A program made the translations under genes and the position numbers. This document shows, piece after piece, positions 28,601 through 36,688 of a stretch of 64,000 bases of DNA (its first letter is position 1; each line of letters starts with the position of its first letter). The stretch is taken from contig JACKQC010000002.1 of the NCBI GenBank assembly GCA_024233085.1, positions 62,001-126,000 of the forward strand, read 5' to 3'. The notes under the pieces are model-generated. The model was not told the DNA's origin. It made no database searches and saw only the letters and a program-made list of their open reading frames with translations. The stretch comes from Akkermansiaceae bacterium. Lineage in GTDB: Bacteria > Verrucomicrobiota > Verrucomicrobiia > Verrucomicrobiales > DEV007.

Positions 28601-29601
28601 AGGTCCTCGACGGCCACTCCCAAGCGGCGGCCATCGCGCTGCCCGGGGAGTTCCTTTCCGGATCGCATCGGGCGCGATTTTCCCCTTTCGACGGGCAACT
28701 CTACGTCGTCGGCGCGCAGGGATGGGGAAACTACGGAACGCGCGACGGCTCCCTGCAACGCGTGCGGTTCACCGGCGCGAAGGCCGCTTTTCCCTACCCC
28801 ATCGCCTACGAAACTCACGACAATGGCATCCTGCTCACCTTCGCCGGACCGGTCACGGACGCGGTTGCCGACGCGGGGCGCTGGTTCGCGCAGCAGTGGA
28901 ACTACGTTTACGGTCCCGCCTACGGATCGCCGGAGTATTCCGTCCGCGACCCCCGATCGCCGGGCCACGACCCGCTTGAAATTCGGTCCGTGCATCGCCT
29001 TGGGGACGGATCGCGGCTCTTTGTCGAAATTCCGCAACTGCTGCCCTCGAGCCAGTTGCATCTCCACTGCGACGCGGCGCCCCGGCTCGAAATTTTCGCC
29101 ACGCCGCACCGGCTCGGCGAACCGTTTGCGGATTTTCCCGGTTACACCGCCATCCCGAAGGAAACGCCCGACCCCGCCGCCGCCGGACCGGTCGAGGCGG
29201 CTCCGAATCCCTGGACCGAGGGCCCGGCCGGGCGCCCCGTCGTCATCCGCGCCGCGCTCGGCCTGCGGTACGAGACGAGGCGTTTCACCGTCAAGCGCGG
29301 GGAGCGGATCAGCCTGACCCTCGACAATCCCGACACGGTTCCCCATAATCTTGTGCTCGCGAAACCCGGCACGCTGAAGAAACTCGGCGATCTCGCCAAC
29401 CGCCTCCTGGCCGACCCGAACGCCTTCCGCGCGCACTACGTGCCGGACTCGCCCGAGGTGTTGGCGCACACCAGTCTCGTCATGCCGGCGGAATCCGAAA
29501 CGATCCACTTCACCGCGCCGGACCGGCCCGGCGGGTATCCCTACCTCTGCACCTTTCCCGGACACTGGATGGTGATGAACGGCGTCATGGTCGTCGAATG
29601 A
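25639..29601 (+). CDS. Secreted multidomain protein: TIM barrel, LamG, beta-propeller, cupredoxin
   Basis: 1320 residues. Domains in order: signal peptide (1-24); TIM-barrel like sugar-phosphate isomerases (~30-285); Pro/Ala linker; LamG/concanavalin-like sandwich (~325-465, FTVECRARLD to GAIDEARITRGL); a DUF6797-like region (~500-700, FGHWGNQNDDDTWADDRVRG); a sorbosone-dehydrogenase-like beta-propeller (~720-1090, with FRNPNGLGISPDG); and a C-terminal cupredoxin (~1195-1320). The cupredoxin ends with C1304, H1309 and M1313, the spacing of azurin's Cys-His-Met ligands, with the upstream His in VPHNLVL. Parts of this set are common in PVC genomes; having all in one chain is unusual. Probable role: extracellular oxidative or hydrolytic carbohydrate metabolism. 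The copper site is predicted only. Confidence 0.82.
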   Translation: MTRHPFLSFAIALLVAAEPGSARAEIPGNLRDENVVAWCIVPFDAKRRGPEERAAMLETLGIRRCAYDWRQEHVPTFEREILEYRKRGIEFFAFWGSHEEAFALFRKYDLHPQIWQTAPAGEGATDEEKIASAAKKLEPLAKRTAELGCALGLYNHGGWGGEPANLVAVCEKLRALGYGHVGIVYNFHHGHGHIDDWPQSFARMKPYLLCLNLDGMAADGEAKGRKILPLAQGDRELDMLRVVVESGYAGPVGILDHRPETDTAETLHDNLDGLGWLRKELEKPGSGGPKPKPRAPSAPPKNAAKAAPPPPVAAESLGPAFGKALRGGLTVPAREEFRQPPFTVECRARLDSKKNFNILVACDTKASSSHWEIFSMRGDGRLTAYFPGLVPDHIRSEADICDGRWHAIAMRVAPGEVVLWLDGKPVATRAVAPKPGGKRVPGDLAFGRLVEGGIGCDGAIDEARITRGLRDDLARVPTTPAGADSSQVIGYWNFDDLAEAEVFDRKPLEPDANPYWREFINRDRVYDFYAKQARQFGSLEPERRPKILPQFPGLDGGSFGHWGNQNDDDTWADDRVRGMDHGAMVSGVFRGAGKTFPRGVSVRLGGGLNAVFNTRTLAFEAAWSGDLAKWSDRRRGFMQGTPMGGEALRSAVVEDGAARAGDRYLGLYRHGERVIFSYERDGRRWLDSVSEVDGKLVRLRESEGDGSRGLADLVRGGPSQWPERLMTHGTLGEGSPHAIDTLALPHENPWKALLFVGGVDFLSATRIAVCTIHGDVWLCDMDGEDLKTLTWKRFAAGLHQPLGLKVSDGVVHAMCRDQIVALHDLNGDDEADFYECVSNAHVTSPGGHDFITGLERDEAGRWYFASGNQGLCRVSADGGSVEALATGFRNPNGLGISPDGGVILTGVQEGDWTPASAVCEVTKGGHYGAGGPGDGPLGYLPPMLYLPRGVDNSCGGQTFIDSDRWGPVKGSWLHFSGGFCTHFLVLREVLDGHSQAAAIALPGEFLSGSHRARFSPFDGQLYVVGAQGWGNYGTRDGSLQRVRFTGAKAAFPYPIAYETHDNGILLTFAGPVTDAVADAGRWFAQQWNYVYGPAYGSPEYSVRDPRSPGHDPLEIRSVHRLGDGSRLFVEIPQLLPSSQLHLHCDAAPRLEIFATPHRLGEPFADFPGYTAIPKETPDPAAAGPVEAAPNPWTEGPAGRPVVIRAALGLRYETRRFTVKRGERISLTLDNPDTVPHNLVLAKPGTLKKLGDLANRLLADPNAFRAHYVPDSPEVLAHTSLVMPAESETIHFTAPDRPGGYPYLCTFPGHWMVMNGVMVVE

Positions 29602-29676
29602 CCACGCGCGCCTCCCTCTCCGCTGGCGCGAGCAGGCTATGGCCGCCTCCGGTGGAAAGGGCGAGGATGGCGGCCC

Positions 29677-30501
29677 ATGAAACGCCGATTTTCGCTCTTT
29701 CCGCCCGTCGCGATGGTGGTCGCCCTCGCCTTTCCCGTCGTCTCCCGTGCCGAGCATGAGGGTAAAATCCAGGTCCTGCTCCTCGGCGACAGCACCACCG
29801 AGGGCAGCATCCCCCGCGGGATCAAGCCGGCGGGTCCGCATCTCGAAACGGTGATCGAGCAACTGCTCGCCGCCGAGGACGATCTGCCGCCCTGCCACGT
29901 CATCAATTCCGGCGTCAGCGGCGAATTCATCCGCCGCCTGCTCGACTCCGGCCGCTATGACCGCGACGCGGCGAAGCTGCCGGGCATCGACTACATTTTC
30001 ATCCGCTACGGACTGAACGACCGGGCCAAGCGCGAGGATTTCGCCGAGAATTTTCCGAGGGACTTCCACGAATTGATCGCCCGACTTCGCCGGGATCATC
30101 CGGGCGCGAAGCTGATTCCAATGGCGGTCCTGCCCTTCTCCAGCGAGGAGACGAGCCGGGAGATCAACGATCTCGTGCGCCGGGTCGCGGAGGAGGAAAA
30201 GCTGGAGGTGTTCGACATGTACGACCGCTACGCCGGGGAACTGGCGAAGGGCCCGAACATGCTCAACTACCGGCGTTACCCGCTCGAGAAGGTGCCCGAA
30301 AAATTCCACGAACTGGTGAAGCCCTTCGTCGATGGACCGAGCGTGATCGTGATGGACAACGAACTCGACGCCATCCTCGGACACCTGCCCGGTTGGTTCG
30401 GCGACCGTCATCCCAACCTCGCCGGCTACAACGTCATCGCCGACGAGACCGCGAAATACCTCGCCCCGCTGCTGCGGGCCGGGAAAAACGCGAAGCCGTA
30501 A
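29677..30501 (+). CDS. SGNH/GDSL-family hydrolase, exported
   Basis: 274 residues with signal peptide (PPVAMVVALAFPVVSRAE). Block I is LLLGDSTTEGS with the nucleophile Ser in G-D-S; block II has the oxyanion glycine in INSGVSG; block III is YGLND with the Asn; block V is GDRHPNLAGY with catalytic Asp/His (D-x-H-P). The fold is that of secreted esterases, including carbohydrate acetyl esterases, which suits the surrounding glycan-degrading genes. Substrate unknown. Confidence 0.9.
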   Translation: MKRRFSLFPPVAMVVALAFPVVSRAEHEGKIQVLLLGDSTTEGSIPRGIKPAGPHLETVIEQLLAAEDDLPPCHVINSGVSGEFIRRLLDSGRYDRDAAKLPGIDYIFIRYGLNDRAKREDFAENFPRDFHELIARLRRDHPGAKLIPMAVLPFSSEETSREINDLVRRVAEEEKLEVFDMYDRYAGELAKGPNMLNYRRYPLEKVPEKFHELVKPFVDGPSVIVMDNELDAILGHLPGWFGDRHPNLAGYNVIADETAKYLAPLLRAGKNAKP

Positions 30502-30543
30502 ACGAACTCCCCTCTTCCCTGCGCACCGAAACCCGCTCCGACC

Positions 30544-33500
30544 ATGCAGACTCATTCCCAAATTGCCGCGCGACTTGTCTGTTGGGCCGCGGTTTTGGCG
30601 ACGCCGGCGCTTTTCGCGGTTCCGCCGCTTATGGAGACGTGGGAATCGGGATACACCGGGGCGGACGCCACCGGAGCCCATGTCATCGGTTATTGGAAAT
30701 TCGACGGCGACACGCCCGGGGCCGCGCTGCGCGATGTCTCGGGAAAGGGCCACGACCTGAAAATCGAGGGCGGCGGAATTCTCGGCCCGAAGGGCAGAAC
30801 CGGCGGCGCGCTGGAATCGTTCCCCGGTTTTCCGGTCCAGGACAAGCGTCATGCCGCCGCCACGCCGGCCCGGCCCGACCTCTCCCCGCGCGGCGCCTTC
30901 ACCCTCGAGATGTGGATCGCTCCGAAACCGGAATTCGAGGACCGGTTGCGCTGCTTTCTCCTCGACAAGAAATACGTCGATCACACCGATTTCCAGTGGC
31001 AGATCGGCGAGGCCGACAAGGCGGGCCTGCGCCGCCTGTGGGTGAATATCGGCTTCGGCTCGGACTCGCGGATTTTCTATTCCGATCCGGCGCGGTTCGA
31101 GCCCGGCGTGTGGCGGCATGTCGCTTTCACCTATGACGGAGCCGGCGAGGGGCGCTTCTACCTCGACGGCGCGAGCGCCGGCGTGCAGCGGCACGAGGGC
31201 GTCACCGCGCCCGTGCCGGGAAACAAGCCGCTTTCCATCGGCGACCGGCTCGGCAGCAACTACGGCGGGTTTCCCGGCTTCATCGACGAGGTCCGAATCT
31301 GCCAAGGCGTCCTGGCCTTCGAGCCCGTTTTGCTGAGCATCCAAAGCACTCGAAGCGTCTGGCGGCGGATGGAAAAGGCCGCGCCCATCGAAATTCTCTG
31401 CACCAATCTCCGGCGCGCCCCCCTGAAGGGCGCGAAGCTCCACCTCTCGTGGTCCGGCGGTGGCGAGACGAAGACCGAAACGCTCCCCGAACTGCCCTCC
31501 GGTGAAACGCACATCGCCCGCTTCGCCGTCGACACCGCCCTCAAGCCCGGCGACTACGACTTTCGCGCCCGCCTCGAGCTGACCGAACCGAAGCCGCTCC
31601 TCACCGAGCGATCCGCCGACTTCACCCTCGTTCCGCGTCCGCCGCCGGGCCGCCTGCCCGTCGTCATGTGGGGCGTCGGCATCGGCGGCGTCGAGCGCGA
31701 GGCGGATCGTCTGCGCGATCTCGGGTTCACCCACTGTCTCGGCATGGGCGCGGACTACGGCGCGATCTGGAAGGCCGGCGCGGTCACCTCCCCCGAAGAC
31801 CCCGAGCGCATCGCGGAAAACCGCCGCCTCCTCGATGTCGCGCTGAAGCACGGCCTTTCCCTGATCGCGAATCTCTCGCCCGGTCGCTGGCTGGAAAACG
31901 ACCCCGCCAACCTTCGTGTCGGTCGCGATGGAAAACCCTTCACGCGCCGGGATATCTGCGCCTCGACGCCGGCCTTCGCGCCGTTTTTCGAAAACGTCGG
32001 CGCCAGTGTCTCGAAAGCCTACGGCGATCACCCGGCCTTTTCGATGGGCCTGGTCAACACCGAAGTCAGGGATGCCTCGCAGCCCTCTTTCAACGCCGTC
32101 GATCTGGAAAACTACCGCGACTTTTCCGGCGGCGACATCCCGCCCGAAGTCGCCTATCGCGGCGGCGTCGAATGGACGAAGCTGAAGGGCTTTCCCGAAG
32201 ACCGCGTCATTCCCGACGATCACCCGATTCTTCGATACTACCGCTGGTTCTGGACCGTCGGCGACGGCTGGAACGCGCTCCATTCCGCCCTGAGCGACGG
32301 CTTGAAAAAGAACGCGCCGCCCGGATTTCGCACCTTCTTCGATCCGGCCGCGCGTCAACCCAGCATCTCGGGCGCGGGCGGCGGCGTGGACATTCTCTCG
32401 CACTGGACCTACACCTATCCCGATCCGCAGCGCATCGGGCTCTGCACCGACCAGCTTTTCGCCATGGCCGAGGCGGGCGGCAGGGGCCAGGATGTGATGA
32501 AGATGACCCAGGTCATCTGGTATCGCTCGCAGACGGCTCCCATTCCCAAGGCGGGCGGAGACGCCCCCGGCGCCCCGGTCGCCTGGGAAGACCACGACCC
32601 CGACGCCGCCTACATCACGATCGCGCCGATGCACCTGCGCGAGGCGTTCTGGACGAAAATCGCGCGGCCCATCCGCGGCATCATGTATCACGGCTGGCAG
32701 TCGCTGGTGCCCACCGACAGTCCCGGCGCCTATCGCCACACGAATCCGCATACCCAACATGAATTGAAACGCCTCGCCCGCGAAGTCGTCGAGCCGCTGG
32801 GTCCCACCCTGCTCCAGCTTTCCGGCGTCCGGAGCGACGTCGCCTACCTGGAAAGTTTCACCTCGCAGATGTTCGCCCGGCGCGGCGGTTACGGGAGCAA
32901 TCTCGGCTGGTCCGCCGACGTCTGGCTGGCTCTCCAGCATGCCCACATCCCCTGCGACGTCATCTTCGAGGAAACCCTGCTCAAAGACGGACTCGACGGC
33001 CGTCGCTTCCTCGTCATGCCCGACTGCGATGTCCTGACCGAATCGGTGGCGAAACAAATCGCCGACTGGCGGAAGGCCGGCGGCCGGATCGTCGCCGACG
33101 AAAACCTGTGCCCGGCGCTGAAGGCGGACCTGACGCTCACATCGTTCAAGCGCGTGAAGAAAGCCGATCAGGACAAGGCCAAAGTCCTCGAACTCGCCGC
33201 GAAACTCCGCTCGGAAATGCCAAATCTCGGACTAACGCGCGACTTCGATTGCGACAATCCCGAGATCGTCCTCCACACCCGAAAACACGGCGACGCGGAT
33301 TACCTGTTCGCGATCAACGACCGGCGGGAGTTCGGCGCCTACGTCGGCCCGCACGGACTCGTCATGGAAAACGGTCTGCCGTCCTCGGCCACCTTGACGA
33401 TTCCAGATGGGAAGGACAAGCACGTTTACGATCTCCTCGCCGGCCACGAAATCCCGATGCGCGACGGCCGTTTTCCCGTCTCGCTCGGTCCCTGCGACGG

Positions 33501-33828
33501 GCGGCTGTTTCTCGTGACCCCGGCGGCGCTGGGAATACTCGCGCTCTCCATGCCCGAATCCGCGAAGCCGGGCGAGTCGGTCGAAGTCAAAATCACGCTC
33601 GACGACGAATCGAACCAACCGCTCCGCGCCATCGTGCCCGCCCGGCTCGACATCCGCGACGCCAACGGCCGGCTTGCCGAGGGCGGCGGGTATTACGGCA
33701 TCCGGGACGGTGCGCTGACCGTGAAGCTGGACCTCGCCCCCAACGAGGACCCGGGAACCTGGGAAATCGCCGTCCGCGAATCGGCCCGCGGCGAAACCGC
33801 GACCGCCTACCTGACCGTGAAACCCTGA
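30544..33828 (+). CDS. Secreted LamG plus glycoside-hydrolase-like TIM-barrel protein
   Basis: 1094 residues with a signal peptide (~10-28). A LamG sandwich occupies ~35-265 (HVIGYWKFDGDTPGAALRDV to GFIDEVRICQGVL). A short Ig-like strand region follows (~275-365), then a TIM-barrel segment (~370-710; VMWGVGIGGVEREADRLRDLG and an FSMGLVNTEVRD strand that could carry an acid residue), a class I glutamine-amidotransferase-like domain as found in GH42 enzymes (~790-880, FLVMPDCDVLTESVAKQIADW), and beta domains to the end. The layout resembles beta-galactosidase-type enzymes of clan GH-A, but I could not identify both catalytic glutamates, so the family is not assigned. Confidence 0.72.
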   Translation: MQTHSQIAARLVCWAAVLATPALFAVPPLMETWESGYTGADATGAHVIGYWKFDGDTPGAALRDVSGKGHDLKIEGGGILGPKGRTGGALESFPGFPVQDKRHAAATPARPDLSPRGAFTLEMWIAPKPEFEDRLRCFLLDKKYVDHTDFQWQIGEADKAGLRRLWVNIGFGSDSRIFYSDPARFEPGVWRHVAFTYDGAGEGRFYLDGASAGVQRHEGVTAPVPGNKPLSIGDRLGSNYGGFPGFIDEVRICQGVLAFEPVLLSIQSTRSVWRRMEKAAPIEILCTNLRRAPLKGAKLHLSWSGGGETKTETLPELPSGETHIARFAVDTALKPGDYDFRARLELTEPKPLLTERSADFTLVPRPPPGRLPVVMWGVGIGGVEREADRLRDLGFTHCLGMGADYGAIWKAGAVTSPEDPERIAENRRLLDVALKHGLSLIANLSPGRWLENDPANLRVGRDGKPFTRRDICASTPAFAPFFENVGASVSKAYGDHPAFSMGLVNTEVRDASQPSFNAVDLENYRDFSGGDIPPEVAYRGGVEWTKLKGFPEDRVIPDDHPILRYYRWFWTVGDGWNALHSALSDGLKKNAPPGFRTFFDPAARQPSISGAGGGVDILSHWTYTYPDPQRIGLCTDQLFAMAEAGGRGQDVMKMTQVIWYRSQTAPIPKAGGDAPGAPVAWEDHDPDAAYITIAPMHLREAFWTKIARPIRGIMYHGWQSLVPTDSPGAYRHTNPHTQHELKRLAREVVEPLGPTLLQLSGVRSDVAYLESFTSQMFARRGGYGSNLGWSADVWLALQHAHIPCDVIFEETLLKDGLDGRRFLVMPDCDVLTESVAKQIADWRKAGGRIVADENLCPALKADLTLTSFKRVKKADQDKAKVLELAAKLRSEMPNLGLTRDFDCDNPEIVLHTRKHGDADYLFAINDRREFGAYVGPHGLVMENGLPSSATLTIPDGKDKHVYDLLAGHEIPMRDGRFPVSLGPCDGRLFLVTPAALGILALSMPESAKPGESVEVKITLDDESNQPLRAIVPARLDIRDANGRLAEGGGYYGIRDGALTVKLDLAPNEDPGTWEIAVRESARGETATAYLTVKP

Positions 33829-33857
33829 TCTCCGTCCCGGCGATCCTCCACGCCCGA

Positions 33858-35309
33858 CTATTCCGCCGATTTCGCGCCCGTTTTCGACAAGCGGTCGAGC
33901 ACGTTGCGCGTGATGCGTTCGACGACCGCGTCTTTGCCCTTCAGGCCGTGGGCCCAGTCCGTGGTGGCCGCCGTGAAGACCGTGCCGCCCTCGGTGTAAA
34001 TTCCCAGGCACGCGGCGCCGGTATGGCCGATCTCCCAGCGCTCGTACCATTCGGCGTCGTCCGGATGCCACCGCACCGGGCAGGTGCCCAACACCTCGAA
34101 CGACTTCGGTGTGCCGTCCTTGCACGTCGGATAGGGCAGGCCGTCGCGCCACTCCAGCTCGCAGCCGTCGGCCTCATAACCGACAATCGTGTCTTTGCCC
34201 CCAAACTCGTCGCCCCGCTTCAGCCCGGTGCCTTCGAAAACCCAATGCTCCGGCCGATGCGCGGTGTAGGCGGCTTTCTCACCAATGAACTGTCCGTGAC
34301 TGTCGCGATAGCCGCCGTTGAGAAAGCCGACCCCCGTCAGCTCGTTCTCCGGACGGGCAACCAGGTGATGGCTCCACGCCGTCGAAAGCAGCTTGAAATC
34401 GCGCGTCTGAAAGATCGGATCGAGATGGTAGTTCTGCTTGAAACAGGTGAAGGATTTCCCCTCGTCCTCGCTCCGAACCTGCCAGCAGACCGAGTTGCCG
34501 CTGAAAAAGGCGACATTGCCGCCCTTGGCGATCCACGCCTCCAGATGATCGCGCATCGGAGCCGACCAGTATTCGTCGTGTCCCACACTGAGAACGAGGT
34601 TGTAGCGGTCGAGGATCTCGGGACGGACTTCGAGGTCGGCGTTGGTCGCGTAGTCGAGAGCGTAGCCGTTTTCCTCGCACCAGACGACGAAAGGCTGTTC
34701 CCAACGCGCGAACTGCGATCGCCCCGGACGCTCGAACGAGACCTTGTGCCCCTGGTTTTTCGCGAGTCCGCTGTAGGCATAGACGCTGAATCCTCCCCAG
34801 TTGTTGTAGGCATTGTAGGTGTTGGTGCAAAGCTGGATCAGGATCTTTGTGTTCTTTCCCGGCTCGGCGGCGCGGACGACGAAAAACGCCTCGGCCTCGG
34901 CCGTTCGCTTGCAGCGGCCGGTCCAGGCGCCCCCGCTGTCGGCGATGCGAAAGGTGGCGGTGTAATACCCGCTCTTCCATGTCGGATCGACCGGCACGCG
35001 AAACGTCTCGGGCCACTGGCAACCGTTCGCCGAGGCGTCCTCGGGAACGGGATGAAATTGTCCGGGCAGATCGTTCTTGCTCCACACGACCCGGTTTTCG
35101 GCGCCGAGGCGGGCAATCTCGACCGAAAACCGCGGCGCGCTCGAGGAGACGTGGAAGGCAATTTCATCCCCGGCAGCCACACTGAGGTCGCCGGCGTATC
35201 CCTCGATGGAAAAGGGACGGTCCTCGGCGCGGGCGGTCGCGACGAGGAAAAAACTGGCCAGCGCCGGGAAAAAGGCGGTCCGCCAAAACGAGGCGAGGAT
35301 CATGTTCAT
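33858..35309 (-). CDS. N,N-dimethylformamidase large-subunit-like (DmfA2-type) exported protein
   Basis: 483 residues from the ATG at 35309, chosen because it starts a signal peptide (LASFWRTAFFPALASFFLVATARAE, read as ~3-27). After an N-terminal beta-sandwich (~30-135) the chain has TNTYNAYNNWGG, FSVYAYSG, VLSVGHDEYWSAPMRD and AFFSGNSVCWQVR, the conserved blocks of the DmfA2 beta-subunit-like domain, ending with CPVRWHPDDAEWYERW and a long alpha/beta region. Characterised members are formamidases, but most PVC homologues are of unknown substrate. It converges on the previous gene with 29 bp between stops. Confidence 0.75.
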   Translation of the reverse strand: MNMILASFWRTAFFPALASFFLVATARAEDRPFSIEGYAGDLSVAAGDEIAFHVSSSAPRFSVEIARLGAENRVVWSKNDLPGQFHPVPEDASANGCQWPETFRVPVDPTWKSGYYTATFRIADSGGAWTGRCKRTAEAEAFFVVRAAEPGKNTKILIQLCTNTYNAYNNWGGFSVYAYSGLAKNQGHKVSFERPGRSQFARWEQPFVVWCEENGYALDYATNADLEVRPEILDRYNLVLSVGHDEYWSAPMRDHLEAWIAKGGNVAFFSGNSVCWQVRSEDEGKSFTCFKQNYHLDPIFQTRDFKLLSTAWSHHLVARPENELTGVGFLNGGYRDSHGQFIGEKAAYTAHRPEHWVFEGTGLKRGDEFGGKDTIVGYEADGCELEWRDGLPYPTCKDGTPKSFEVLGTCPVRWHPDDAEWYERWEIGHTGAACLGIYTEGGTVFTAATTDWAHGLKGKDAVVERITRNVLDRLSKTGAKSAE

Positions 35310-35423
35310 AGGATTTGGGGTAACCGGGCTCGAAAAACGGCGCGGAGGGGCCGCGCCACTCGCGCTATCCTTGCGGGGCGCCCTTGAATTTTCAAGACCA
35401 TTGGCGGATTGGTGATTGGCGCG

Positions 35424-36572
35424 ATGATGTTTCGAAGCCAGCCGGCGATTTTTTTGCTCATGATGATGGCAATGCCGCCCTCGGGGCCGGCGCAAATCGT
35501 CCCGCCTCCCCCCGAGATGGAACTGGCGGCCCTGCCGATCCGGGCCGCCGATCCGGAGGACAATCCCTCGACCCCGGAGAAAATCGAACTCGGCCGGCTC
35601 CTGTTTTTCGATCCCATCCTGTCGGGAACGCGGACCGTGGCCTGCGCGACCTGCCATCATCCTCGGCACGGTTGGGCGGACGGTCGGTCGACTCCCATCG
35701 GCGTCGGAGGCCGCGGGATCGGGCCCGAGCGGCTGCCGGTGGACACCCGCGGCATCGATCCCCTCCCCCGGAACAGCCCGGGATTGCTGAACGTGGCCTT
35801 CAACGGTCTGGTCTCGGGCTCGGCTTATGAACCCAAGAAGGCGCCGATGTTCTGGGACGCGAGGGAGAGCGGCCTGGAGGCCCAGGTCTTTCACCCCATC
35901 CGGTCACGGGCGGAAATGCGCGGCGACACCGGCCCGGAAGCCGAGGCGCCGGCGGACACGGCGCGCCGCGTGGAGAGCTTTCCGGAATATCGGCGACGCT
36001 TCGCGGAGGCGTTTGGCGAAGGCGACGACGGGCGCGTGACCGCGAAAACCCTCGCCGCCGCGATCGCCGCCTTCGAGCGGTCGCTGATCGGCAAGGACGC
36101 GCCCTTCGACCGTTTCCTGCGCGGGGAAAACGCGGCGATGACGACGCAACAGGTGCGCGGGATGAAACGCTTCGAGAAAGCCGGCTGTGTCCACTGTCAC
36201 GGCGGCCCGATGTTTTCGGATTTCAAACTTCACTTCATCGCCGTGACCGGAACGGACGAGGACGATCGGCTGCCGATGCGGACGCCGACCCTGCGCAATC
36301 TGCGCCGCACCGCCCCCTACCTCCATCATGGCCGGATGCGCTCGCTTGAGGAAGTGCTGGCCTTCTACGAGCAACTGATGGACGCGGCGGCCGAAGTTCT
36401 CGACGGCGGCGCCGAAACCGATCCGCCCTTCGATCCCGCGCTCAAGCACCTGCGTCTCGAAGCCGGGGACTTCGACGACGTGCTCGCCTTCCTGGAGACC
36501 CTGAACGACGAGGTTTACGACCAAAGGGTGCCATCGGCCGTCCCCAGCGGGCTGAAGGTCGGCGGGGAATGA
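35424..36572 (+). CDS. Di-haem cytochrome c peroxidase (MauG/CcpA family)
   Basis: 382 residues from the double ATG (35424/35427), which opens a hydrophobic signal segment. Two c-type haem sites are seen: CATCHH (~70, followed by PRHGWADGR) and CVHCHGG (~255). ELGRLLFFDP, SGTRTVACATCHHP and TPTLRNLRRTAPYLHHGRM are the canonical MauG/peroxidase landmarks. The usual end of the family is near DVLAFLETL; here ~23 more residues follow (NDEVYDQRVP to KVGGE), encoded by a 72-bp sequence found again at 56650-56721. It acts in the periplasm on peroxide or on an oxidisable partner. Confidence 0.9.
   Translation: MMFRSQPAIFLLMMMAMPPSGPAQIVPPPPEMELAALPIRAADPEDNPSTPEKIELGRLLFFDPILSGTRTVACATCHHPRHGWADGRSTPIGVGGRGIGPERLPVDTRGIDPLPRNSPGLLNVAFNGLVSGSAYEPKKAPMFWDARESGLEAQVFHPIRSRAEMRGDTGPEAEAPADTARRVESFPEYRRRFAEAFGEGDDGRVTAKTLAAAIAAFERSLIGKDAPFDRFLRGENAAMTTQQVRGMKRFEKAGCVHCHGGPMFSDFKLHFIAVTGTDEDDRLPMRTPTLRNLRRTAPYLHHGRMRSLEEVLAFYEQLMDAAAEVLDGGAETDPPFDPALKHLRLEAGDFDDVLAFLETLNDEVYDQRVPSAVPSGLKVGGE
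36501..36572 (+). repeat. 72-bp direct repeat, left copy (inside peroxidase 3' end)
   Basis: The last 72 bp of the peroxidase gene match 56650-56721 in the same orientation at 65 of 72 positions, the first 32 being identical. The two copies lie just outside the CRISPR-Cas island on either side. Confidence 0.8.
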
Positions 36573-36590
36573 AGGCGGGGCGTGCCGAAT

Positions 36591-36665
36591 GGCCCCAAAA
36601 AGTCGCAAAGTCCACAAAACCAACTTTGCGGATTCTGCGCCTTTTTGAGGCCATCCCGTAATTCG
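36591..36665. repeat. Dispersed inverted repeat, second family (copy 2)
   Basis: GGCCCCAAAAAGTCGCA (36591-36607) pairs with TGCGCCTTTTTGAGGCC (36637-36653), 15 of 17. The stretch GATTCTGCGCCTTTTTG through ATTCGG resembles the element downstream of ndk. It fills the 115 bp between the peroxidase gene and the first CRISPR repeat; nothing else is seen there. Confidence 0.6.
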
Positions 36666-36688
36666 GAGTGTCCCGGACTGAACGGTCC

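Noticed and set aside
26692..33057. A 2121-codon open frame on the minus strand, and similar long frames at 60276-63992 (minus) and 15945-18644 (plus)
   Set aside because: They lie opposite clear genes with signal peptides and domains, lack any family motif and have the Arg/Gly/Val-rich composition of antisense frames in GC-rich DNA.
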